A DNA stretch of 64,000 nt from Vespula vulgaris (taxonomy: Eukaryota; Arthropoda; Insecta; Hymenoptera; Vespidae). Of the stretch, positions 11,401 to 21,336 are shown piece after piece. The position numbers and the translations under genes are program-made. Positions within the stretch are counted from its first letter, which is position 1, and each line of letters opens with the position of its first letter. The notes beneath the pieces were generated by a model. That model did not search any database. It was given only the letters and a program-made list of their open reading frames with translations, and was not told where the DNA came from. The stretch is taken from positions 4,279,001-4,343,000 of the forward strand of contig NC_066596.1 in assembly GCF_905475345.1 (NCBI RefSeq), read 5' to 3'.

Positions 11401-14400
11401 ACGAGAGCACATCGCAGATTTCGCAGTTCGCATTCTCCGCAAGTAATAACGAAGAGTCAATGTAAGTATATTATTATATCACTCATTCTTTCAATATTCT
11501 ATGCGAATTGTTTCATTTTAGAATGAAATGGTGGTGGGGATACTCTCCCACCCGTAGCGACAATATAATCGGACCGGTTCACAGGTTATGGTTCAGTATT
11601 GCTTTGAATTTCGACGAGTACACATCGGAGTTCTCGTAGTACGTGTCCTTTGCAAGTAATAGAGAAGAGTTAATGTAAATATATTATTATATTACTCATT
11701 CTTTCAATATTCTATGCGAATTGTTTCATTTTAGAATGAAATGGTGGTGGGGATACTCTCCCACCCGTAGCGACAATATAATCGGACCGGTTCACAGGTT
11801 ATGGTTCAGTATTGCTTTGAATTTCGACGAGTACACATCGGAGTTCTCGTAGTACGTGTCCTTTGCAAGTAATAGAGAAGAGTTAATGTAAATATATTAT
11901 TATATCACTCATTCTTTCAATATTCTATGCGAATTGTTTCATTTTAGAATTAAATGGTGGTGGGGATACTCTCCCACCCGTAGCGACAATATAATCGGAC
12001 CGGTTCACAGGTTACGGTTCAGTATTGCTTCTAATTTCCACGAGTACACATCGGAGTTCTCGTAGTACGTGTCCTTTGCAAGTAATGGAGAAGAGTTAAT
12101 GTAAATATATTATTATATTACTCATTCTTTCAATATTCTATGCGAATTGTTTCATTTTAGAATTAAATGGTGGTGGGGATACTCTCCCACCCGTAGCGAC
12201 AATATAATCGGACCGGTTCACAGGTTACGGTTCAGTATTGCTTTGAATTTCGACGAGTACACATCGGAGTTCTCGTAGTACGTGTCCTTTGCAAGTAATA
12301 GAGAAGAGTTAAGGTAAATATATTATTATATCACTCATTCTTTCAATATTCTATGCGAATTGTTTCATTTTAGAATGAAATGGTGGTGGGGATACTCTCC
12401 CACCCGTAGCGACAATATAATCGGACCGGTTCACAGGTTATGGTTCAGTATTGCTTTGAATTTCGACGAGTACACATCGGAGTTCTCGTAGTACGTGTCC
12501 TTTGCAAGTAATAGAGAAGAGTTAATGTAAATATATTATTATATCACTCATTCTTTCAATATTCTATGCGAATTGTTTCATTTTAGAATTAAATGGTGGT
12601 GGGGATACTCTCCCACCCGTAGCGACAATATAATCGGACCGGTTCACAGGTTATGGTTCAGTATTGCTTTGAATTTCGACGAGTACACATCGGAGTTCTC
12701 GTAGTACGTGTCCTTTGCAAGTAATAGAGAAGAGTTAATGTAAATATATTATTATATCACTCATTCTTTCAATATTCTATGCGAATTGTTTCATTTTAGA
12801 ATTAAATGGTGGTGGGGATACTCTCCCACCCGTAGCGACAATATAATCGGACCGGTTCACAGGTTACGGTTCAGTATTGCTTCTAATTTCCACGAGTACA
12901 CATCGGAGTTCTCGTAGTACGTGTCCTTTGCAAGTAATGGAGAAGAGTTAATGTAAATATATTATTATATTACTCATTCTTTCAATATTCTATGCGAATT
13001 GTTTCATTTTAGAATTAAATGGTGGTGGGGATACTCTCCCACCCGTAGCGACAATATAATCGGACCGGTTCACAGGTTACGGTTCAGTATTGCTTTGAAT
13101 TTCGACGAGTACACATCGGAGTTCTCGTAGTACGTGTCCTTTGCAAGTAATAGAGAAGAGTTAAGGTAAATATATTATTATATCACTCATTCTTTCAATA
13201 TTCTATGCGAATTGTTTCATTTTAGAATGAAATGGTGGTGGGGATACTCTCCCACCCGTAGCGACAATATAATCGGACCGGTTCACAGGTTATGGTTCAG
13301 TATTGCTTTGAATTTCGACGAGTACACATCGGAGTTCTCGTAGTACGTGTCCTTTGCAAGTAATGGAGAAGAGTTAATGTAAATATATTATTATATCACT
13401 CATTCTTTCAATATTCTATGCGAATTGTTTCATTTTAGAATTAAATGGTGGTGGGGATACTCTCCCACCCGTAGCGACAATATAATCGGACCGGTTCACA
13501 GGTTATGGTTCAGTATTGCTTTGAATTTCGACGAGTACACATCGGAGTTCTCGTAGTACGTGTCCTTTGCAAGTAATAGAGAAGAGTTAATGTAAATATA
13601 TTATTATATCACTCATTCTTTCAATATTCTATGCGAATTGTTTCATTTTAGAATTAAATGGTGGTGGGGATACTCTCCCACCCGTAGCGACAATATAATC
13701 GGACCGGTTCACAGGTTACGGTTCAGTATTGCTTCTAATTTCCACGAGTACACATCGGAGTTCTCGTAGTACGTGTCCTTTGCAAGTAATGGAGAAGAGT
13801 TAATGTAAATATATTATTATATTACTCATTCTTTCAATATTCTATGCGAATTGTTTCATTTTAGAATTAAATGGTGGTGGGGATACTCTCCCACCCGTAG
13901 CGACAATATAATCGGACCGGTTCACAGGTTACGGTTCAGTATTGCTTTGAATTTCGACGAGTACACATCGGAGTTCTCGTAGTACGTGTCCTTTGCAAGT
14001 AATAGAGAAGAGTTAATGTAAATATATTATTATATCACTCATTCTTTCAATATTCTATGCGAATTGTTTCATTTTAGAATTAAATGGTGGTGGGGATACT
14101 CTCCCACCCGTAGCGACAATATAATCGGACCGGTTCACAGGTTACGGTTCAGTATTGCTTTGAATTTCGACGAGTACACATCGGAGTTCTCGTAGTACGT
14201 GTCCTTTGCAAGTAATGGAGAAGAGTTAATGTAAATATATTATTATATCACTCATTCTTTCAATATTCTATGCGAATTGTTTCATTTTAGAATGAAATGG
14301 TGGTGGGGATACTCTCCCACCCGTAGCGACAATATAATCGGACCGGTTCACAGGTTATGGTTCAGTATTGCTTTGAATTTCGACGAGTACACATCGGAGT

Positions 14401-14800
14401 TCTCGTAGTACGTGTCCTTTGCAAGTAATAGAGAAGAGTTAATGTAAATATATTATTATATTACTCATTCTTTCAATATTCTATGCGAATTGTTTCATTT
14501 TAGAATGAAATGGTGGTGGGGATACTCTCCCACCCGTAGCGACAATATAATCGGACCGGTTCACAGGTTATGGTTCAGTATTGCTTTGAATTTCGACGAG
14601 TACACATCGGAGTTCTCGTAGTACGTGTCCTTTGCAAGTAATAGAGAAGAGTTAATGTAAATATATTATTATATTACTCATTCTTTCAATATTCTATGCG
14701 AATTATTTTATTTTAGGATGAAATGGTGTGGTGGGGATACTTTCCCACCCGTGACGACAACAAACTCGGACCTTCAGTCGACTTTGCCAGTTACTAGTTC
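11395..14800 (+). repeat. 213-bp tandem array, about 16 copies
   Basis: The string GAAT(G/T)AAATGG recurs every 213 bp with no indel, at 11521, 11734, 11947, 12160, 12373, 12586, 12799, 13012, 13225, 13438, 13651, 13864, 14077, 14290 and 14503; a diverged copy starts at 14716. Point variants (GAATGA/GAATTA, TTATGG/TTACGG, TTGAATTTCG/TTCTAATTTCC, TTAATG/TTAAGG) recur with a period of four units. Copies 3, 7 and 11 match, as do 4 and 8, 5 and 9, and 6 and 10, so there is an 852-bp higher-order unit. Each monomer has a branch- and pyrimidine-rich acceptor (GTTTCATTTTAG) and a donor (AAT|GTAAAT or GTAAGT). Confidence 0.95.
11523..11639 (+). CDS. 38-codon ORF repeated in each 213-bp cassette
   Basis: In units of the GAATGA type an ATG lies one base after the acceptor and opens 38 codons beginning MKWWWGYSPTRSDN and ending EYTSEFS before TAG. 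The frame is kept in every full copy because there are no indels. Units of the GAATTA type lose the ATG (ATT), and the CTAATTTCC variants change three residues. The 153-nt exon length is a multiple of three, so spliced copies would keep the same frame between stops. The diverged last copy opens MKW, then shifts frame and stays open for 48 codons. There is no homology I recognise; this may simply be chance in a non-coding repeat. Confidence 0.2.
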   Translation: MKWWWGYSPTRSDNIIGPVHRLWFSIALNFDEYTSEFS

Positions 14801-15551
14801 AGTTTCGCTGTGTCTTCCGACGAGTGAACTTAGAAATTTTCTCACTTTCGGAGGAGGACTTTGATAATCTATCTGCACGAGTGGACTTAGAAATTTTCGG
14901 AGGATGTCAATGGAGCGAGTATTAACGAAGACTTAAAGTAAGTATATTTCTCTATCATATATTTGTTAACGGATTTATACAGTTTTCATTATAACAATGA
15001 TATTAATTATTTCGTTTATATTTTTGTTTCAGAACCACGTTGTGCAGATGTAATCGAGTGTTAGTATCGCTAAAATAAATTTATCGCGAAGTAGAAGCAG
15101 TGTTTGTTCGTTCGCGCTTCGCGATTTAAACCATAAGTGTTTTTGAATAGACTGCGTGCAATGCAGTCTTTAGAGTCAGTGTTGTTCGTAAAGTTATTTG
15201 CTCTTTTAACAGTCGCACAGACTGAATTTATAAAATATAATAGAGTTCCGCGAATTAAATTCAGTGATCGTTCGTTAATAAATAACTACCGCGAGTTAGA
15301 GTCAGTGCATCACTGAAGAGGATCTCGACCAACTTCGATGTCGACCTACCTCATTTTCAACCAACTACAAATCATCCACCCTCAATTTCGACCTAAATCG
15401 CGGTCCAGTGTTTTGGAGCCATCGCAGAACTTCTTAAGTAGTAAGTTAATTTTTAAATCCCTCTGATCACTCAATCATGTCGAGGACGAAAGGTCCGAAT
15501 CGGCACGAGTGATTGGTTGTAATTAATTAGTACAAGAGCATTGAGTGACCT

Positions 15552-15579
15552 CGAGTAAATTTCTTCGGAAATTTACTCG
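15552..15579 (+). other. Perfect 12-bp hairpin with TTCG tetraloop
   Basis: CGAGTAAATTTC at 15552-15563, loop TTCG, then GAAATTTACTCG at 15568-15579 pair without mismatch. As RNA the loop closes as C(UUCG)G, the most stable known tetraloop class. It lies in an intron-like part of the 10-20 kb locus, after the donor at 15441. Confidence 0.85.
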
Positions 15580-16200
15580 TGAATAGTTTGTTATTTTTTG
15601 ATTTATTTATTAGATCAGGATAGAGTCTTCTTGTTTAAACGCGGTAATTATAATTATTTGAAATGTTGTATATTTAAATGCATTTTTAAATAATTTTCTC
15701 TTGCGAAAATAGTAAAGAATCGCGATATTCGCGAATTTTAATAATGAATAAGCAAGAAGACATTCGCGATGGATAGTCTCTGGATTACAAGCGAAATTGT
15801 ATAATTTCTTTTCTAATAATTAGAATAATCGCTTGTAAGAAGGAGTGTCCAATGATTTTATTTAATTACATTTTTATATAAAGATTAATCAATTTTATTA
15901 ATAAAAGAAAAGTCTCAATAGAGTCATTGCTTTTGAAAGAATAAAATAGAGTAGAGTCATTGATAAAAGACAAAGAGACTTGTAGAATCTCGCGTAGAAC
16001 ATAGAATAAGCTAATCAATTTTTAGATTAGGATTTTCAGCAATTAATATATTAATTCTCGTTTTTCTTTCTATGCTTTCTCCATTTTTCGTTTCAGGATT
16101 GATTTAGAGTTGCGTTAGATTTATTAGTTTCCTTCCACGTTTTAGAATAAAAGATGGTTTTAGTTTCTTGATATTGACGTTAGTTCGAATGTTCTATAGT

Positions 16201-16275
16201 AGTTGTTAGGGCACGAAGCAAAGAAGAGGCTATATGCCGAAGAGGCCCCCACGAATTGTGGCTCAAGAGGGCAAC
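16201..16275 (+). repeat. Dispersed repeat, copy 1
   Basis: The segment GTTAGGGCA ... GGCTATATGCCGAAGAGGCCCC ... TGGCT..AGAGG is present here and, in reverse complement and diverged, at 31053-31130. The shared block is about 70 bp. It looks like a fragment of an interspersed element; no coding capacity or termini are visible. Confidence 0.6.
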
Positions 16276-17689
16276 TATTAAACTATTGAGTTATTTTCGA
16301 AGGTTCGACAGAACCCTTCGAGAATGGCTCTTAGTCATATTTTAATTTTACTATGTGGTCACTCAAAATGCTCTTATGTAGTAATAATGTTGATTTCAGA
16401 AAATCAGACTACGTAACTCTCCGTGTCCGGTCCCACATTGGCGTACGCGAATCGAATTATTACATATTTTATTTATTTTTATTATTAAAATCGAAATGTA
16501 AATTTTTCTTTTCTTTACATTTTCTTTTCTAAAGTTTTCTTTCTAATGTGCACTGAATAAAAATGCATATGGAATTGAAAGAAACGCACCGAGATGTGAG
16601 GCAATTTCTACGTATATATATATACGATGATGAAATGACTACATATAATGCGAAGAACTGTATATAATAGTCTCAACTTCAAATTATTTTAAATTAATTT
16701 TTCTAGTTTAATTACTCAAGTTTCTCTCGGGTGAGATCCTGGGAAGGGGCCTTAGGGTATGGGCCTTTGGACGGGCTACCTTCTCAGTATCTTGCAAAGA
16801 AGCTCTTTCCTCTTTCTATTTTCTTCTCCTTTTCTTCCTGTTCTTTTTCTTTTTTTTTTTTACTTTTAATCTTTTTCTGTTTCAGGTCAGATCATCGAGG
16901 GATGGATTATTGAGGGATGGATCATCGAGGGAATGATCATCGTGAAATTTATTTCTTTATTTATTATACATTTTTATTCATTCTGCATATTTCTATTTAT
17001 TATAAGCATTTCTATTTATGTATAAGCATTATATATTTATTATAAGCATATTTATTTTATTTATTACATGCATTTCTATCGATTATATATATTTCTATTT
17101 ATTTAAACGCATAGATATATAATAATTTAAACAATTACCTGAGATTAATTATTCTACTTTCTCTCGATTTGGGTACTTTGATTTTTCCCGGGTGAAACGA
17201 TCTTCAAGATATTCAGATGTCTTTTTAAATTCTATCTTTCTTTCTCGCACTCGCACGGATATTCCTGTTTTTTTTTCTCCTTTTTCTATTCTTCTCTTGC
17301 TCTGCTCTTCTCTTTGATTTTTTTTCTTTTGCTCATCTACTTTTAGACTTTCTCTTTATCTATTTCTCAAACAAAAAAGTCGGTCGTCACGCGCGTGAGT
17401 GTTCGCGGACGCGAGATGAAGTCCTGCCAAGGACTACGTTTTGATTTTTGAAATCGAAATATAGACACTACCGGTCTTGTCTCGAGATGTCTGAAGCTGA
17501 CGGTGTGGACGGTGGAGTTTTTCGTAAGCAGGGTCTCGTTCATCTGTTAAGTTGAACTGATAAGCCTGTTTTCTGATAAGCCTGAAACTCCCGAAGCGGA
17601 AAGATATTTCGAACGCAAATTTTAGAGTAGAGTCCCCGTTAGCTCGTGGGTCCCCAGATGTAGCAACCTCCAAGCGGTGGGACCTGGGT

Positions 17690-17794
17690 CGGTAGTACTT
17701 GCGATATATTAAAATCTATTTCTGAATTATATATATTATCTAAAGTCTGTAACTAAATTATAAATATAATTTAGTTAGAACGCAAGTACTACCG
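17690..17794 (+). other. Long stem with 14-bp perfect arms (module 1)
   Basis: CGGTAGTACTTGCG at 17690-17703 pairs perfectly with CGCAAGTACTACCG at 17781-17794. Inside the 77-nt loop a second perfect stem, AACTAAATTATA with TATAATTTAGTT, lies near 17749-17774. The right arm continues into the conserved GGGCGAATGGCTGCATATTT string. Confidence 0.8.
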
Positions 17795-18172
17795 GGCGAA
17801 TGGCTGCATATTTCAATGTGTTTCCAAAATCTCTTTTCTGTTTAATATTAATTAGACATTAAATTAATTACATTTAAAATTTTTAGTTATATTTTGAAAG
17901 CTAAATAAATTGAATATATCAAAATTTGTCTTTTATTGATAATTATATTAATTATATACTTTTATTTATTATATTAATTACTTTTATAAACTTTTATTAA
18001 TTATTAGTTTCGGGTGGGACCCTTGGGAGGGGCCCTTGGGTGTGGGCCTCTGAGCGGGCTGCCATCTCGGCATCTTCAACAGGTCTTTTTCTCTTTTTCT
18101 TTTCTTCTGCTCTTTTCTGTTTTCTTCTTTTCCTTTTCTCTTCTTCCTTCATTCTTTTTCTGTTTCAGGTTA

Positions 18173-18225
18173 GATCATCGAGAGACCGATCATCGAGAGA
18201 CCGATCATCGAGGGACCGATCATCG
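18173..18225 (+). repeat. 15-bp tandem repeat with GATCATCG core
   Basis: AGAGACCGATCATCG is repeated three times (the third starts AGGG) after an initial GATCATCG, directly downstream of a TCTGTTTCAG acceptor. Similar words follow the acceptors near 16886 and 18432, so this exon start is repeated within the locus. Confidence 0.85.
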
Positions 18226-20124
18226 TGAAAATAAATTTTTACAGGGAAGTTTTTGTATATAATTATGCATATAATTTTTGCTTTTATATTTAATTTTCAT
18301 TATCTGTTAAATTTTGCTTTTATATTTAATTTTCATGATCTTTTTAATTTTTGCTTTTATCTTTAATTTTTATTATCTTTTTAATTTTTGCTCATATATT
18401 CATTTCTTTTTATATTCTTTCTCTGTTTCAGATTAGATCATCGAAGGACCGATCATCGTTAAATTAATTTTTACAGGGAAATTTTAATCATATATTTGTT
18501 TTCTTCTTATTTTATTTAATCATTAATTAATTTTTTAATTATTAATATTATTTTTTAATTGTATTTTGATTTTAAATGTATATTTATATATAAATAGCTT
18601 TTTGCATATAATATTGCATATTATTTTTGCATATAATTATCTCTTTTTGATTTATTCTTTTTCTGTTTCAAGTTAGGTGATCGCTGGACCTATCATCGTG
18701 GGATTTTTACACGGAAGTTAAAGGAACCTTTTTGCATATAATCTCTATTATATAGGAATTATATAGCAGAAAGGGTATGTCTCCTTGCTTCCGTATGCGA
18801 ATGATAGGGAAAACACTCACGTGCGTGACGGCCGGCACGCGCGTGGGTGTTCGCGATCGCGAGATTTAGTCCTACCGAGGACTTCGTTTTGATCTTTGAA
18901 ATAACGAATGATAGATACGACCGGTCGTGTCTCGAGATGTTTGAAGCTGACGGTGTGGACAGTGGAGCAATCTGTAAGCGGGGTTTTATACATCTCCAGT
19001 TTGCTGAGAAGCCCGAAGCTCCCGAAGCGGAAAGGCATCTCGGTTCGCGGATTTTAGAGTAGATTCCCCGTTAGCCCGTGGGTCCCAAGGTGCAGCAACC
19101 TCCACGCGGTGGGACCTGGATCGGAAGTACTCGTGATACATCGGAAACTCATAGACTGCAAGTATTACCGAGCGAATGGCTGCGTTCTTCAAGATTTTTC
19201 CAAGATTTTCTCTATCAAATTCCAACTAAATTTCGAAGTACGTTCAATTTACGTTCATTCGTACATCTTCCATATATTCTGCAATAAATGCATTCTTTCA
19301 TTTTTATTTATTCAAAAATATAATTTTATAATAATTAATTATAATAGTTTCTTTCGGGTGGGTCCCTTGGGATGGGCCCTTGGGCGTGGGCTTCTGTGCG
19401 GGTCTCCTTCTTTGAGTATCAAAATATCGAGCTCGATATTCGTACTCTGGTTTTGGTCGCGTGTTATTTCCATCTTTTTTCTTTTATCTCATCGTTTTCA
19501 CACATGCACGTGTTTCGTTGTACTTTTCGGATATCCTCTCTTTCTTTTCTTCCGAATTCTATCTTCTATGTTTCACGTGCGCGCATGTCCGGTTTTCTCT
19601 TCTGCTTCTCCTCCTCTTCATGGATTTCGATATATCGGACTTTCGCCGATACATCGTCGAAAGGTTCGGTTCATAATCGATTGCTAGACGCGAGTACGGG
19701 TAGGATAGGAAGAAGACTCGCGCTTGGGTCGGCGGGCACAGGCGTGGTGTTCTCGGGCGCGATTTAAAGTCCTACGGTAATGGACTTCGTTTAATTGCTA
19801 AAACGAATAAATGACCGGTCGTGTGTCGGTTTACGTGCTTCCGAGTAGTATGGTTTGCTATCCGTAAGCGTGGACTGACCCTCCTCCAGTTAGCGACCTG
19901 AATTCTCGGTTGGTACGTGGACGCCGCGAACGCGAAGTTAGAGTAGAGTCACCGTTATTCTAACACTCTCGGGAGTGTTCGGGCGCGATTAAAAGTCCTA
20001 CCGGGGACTCCGTTTTATAGATCGTCGATTATTTGATCACGCCGGTCACGCGAATTTTAGAGTAGAGTCACCGTTAGCTCGTGGGTCCCCAGATGCAGCT
20101 ACCTCCACGCGGTGGGACCTGGGT

Positions 20125-20214
20125 CGGTAGTACTTGCGAAATATCGAATGTCTAAATCATATCTAAAATCTATAAATAAATTATATATGTAGTCATATAA
20201 CGCAAGTACTACCG
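20125..20214 (+). other. Long stem with 14-bp perfect arms (module 3)
   Basis: The arms CGGTAGTACTTGCG (20125-20138) and CGCAAGTACTACCG (20201-20214) are identical to those of module 1, while the loop differs in sequence and length. The middle module has a weaker, mismatched version (19122-19135 with 19157-19170). Confidence 0.8.
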
Positions 20215-20240
20215 GGCGAATGGCTGCATATTTCAAGACT

Positions 20241-21336
20241 TTTTCAAAATCTGTTTACTCTAATTGTAAGTTAACATTAAAGTACTTACATTTTCCATAT
20301 CTGATAATACTGCAACATATAAACAGACTAAGTATAGAAAAATTTAAGAATAATTTATTAGAGAAACTCACAGAAAAATTATAATTTCTTTATGGTTCTT
20401 ATATATTCTTATTCCTTGTAATTTATTATCTTTTATTCATATTTATTTTACTTAAATAACTCATTTTTAATCCGTGAAATAAGTTTCCAGTACTACTGAG
20501 CGAATAACTACTAACTGATATACTAATAATCATTTTATATTGCTAATAATGTTAGTTTATTTCCACACTATCTATAAAGTAAAATTTCCAATATTGCTTT
20601 TTTTCGTGTTTTCACTTATTTTGTATTACTTGTTTTTGTGTTAATTGTATTTATTATTTTTTATGCATTTTTATCGTAAAATAAATGCGTATCGATGTTG
20701 CATCGTATTTATCACCGATATTGATAAGCAGGCCACCATTAAAAAAGAATATAAATGTAGGCGAATGAATTATTTGAGTTTAAACTTATTAACACTTTTT
20801 ATTCTAATGCACACTCCAAAATTCAATAGTTATATTACGTACAAGTATAGTATAACCTAACAAGCTTATAAACTGATACGATAGATTAATGGCGACGACA
20901 GTATTTTCTGTTCATTCTTATAGTTCATATTTTGTTCATACCTGTCGCTGAAGTCACATACGCTTCTAATGAATGGTGATGAACAGTTTCAAGGTATTGT
21001 TACATTAAATTCTTAAAGAGATAAAATTATTACTAAAGAATTACATTATAAAAATAATCTTTTAATACAATGGAAAAGTTTATTATGTGTTCACATTTAT
21101 GGTACAATTCTTAATTCATCATTGAAGCAATTTAACAATAACGCATATCTTAAAGAACGCATATAAAGGCCACAATGAATAATAAATTTCATGATAAGGC
21201 ACTTTGCCGATGTTCCAAGATTATTTGAAAAAATATTTAATTTTGTCCGCTTTGGTCCCAAGCGTTTGAGATTCGCGTACGAGTATGATATAAAAAAATA
21301 TAATAGATTATAATTAAATCTTTCAAATTTTCTCGA
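20241..21336. other. Spacer and 3' UTR of RPGR
   Basis: Unique AT-rich sequence after the last module. The minus-strand poly(A) signal TTTATT at 21079-21084 lies about 255 bases past the RPGR stop and is the likely 3' end. Short open frames here are not supported. Confidence 0.5.

Larger units (their letters stand above)
14780..16730 (+). other. Exon-like tail of the repeat locus
   Basis: This stretch is single-copy apart from short repeated words such as AGTCAGTG followed by TTCGT (near 15100-15320). It contains the exon-like segment 15033-15440 with good borders, a perfect hairpin at 15552-15579, and an acceptor at 16096. A second stem lies near 16299-16322 (CGAAGG paired with CCTTCG). A copy of a dispersed repeat lies at 16201-16275. 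No open reading frame is supported. Confidence 0.4.
11395..20240 (+). ncRNA. Candidate spliced non-coding transcript with duplicated exons
   Basis: Plus-strand splice signals repeat through the whole block. Within the 213-bp array each unit reads as a 153-nt exon (first one 11522-11674) and a 60-nt intron. The first donor (GTAAGT near 11463) and the last (GTAAGT at 14938) are the strongest. Further exon-like segments are 14717-14937, 15033-15440 (TTTTTGTTTCAG acceptor, GTAAGT donor) and from 16097 (TTTCAG). Acceptors TCTGTTTCAG at about 16885, 18168 and 18431 each precede a GATCATCG motif. No long open frame spans the block, so a non-coding RNA is the simplest reading. A transcribed satellite or a decayed mobile element is the alternative. 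Expression is not shown by sequence. Confidence 0.35.
16731..20240 (+). repeat. Three tandem copies of a 0.9-1.2-kb module
   Basis: Each module starts with a GGGTG(A/G)G block (CCTTGGGAGGGGCC-like, then GGGCC and CGGG) at 16729, 18009 and 19352. It continues with a pyrimidine-rich stretch and, in the first two, a TCTGTTTCAG acceptor and GATCATCG words. It ends with a GC-rich block (CTCGAGATGT, GAAGC, TTTAGAGTAGA, GTGGGTCCC, CACGCGGTGGGACCT) near 17395-17705, 18836-19135 and 19720-20140. The final piece is AAGTACTACCGGGCGAATGG with a stem. The third module contains a partial internal duplication of the TTAGAGTAGAGTCACCGTTA part. A decayed remnant (AGTACTACTGAGCGAAT) lies near 20490. Confidence 0.8.

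Noticed and set aside
11395..14800. CRISPR-like array (regular repeats)
   Set aside because: Units are contiguous 213-bp monomers without unique spacers, in a eukaryotic context with introns; this is a tandem array.
19109..19767. Long overlapping ORFs in the third module
   Set aside because: Pyrimidine-rich, low-complexity translations that differ between the three module copies; no conserved frame.
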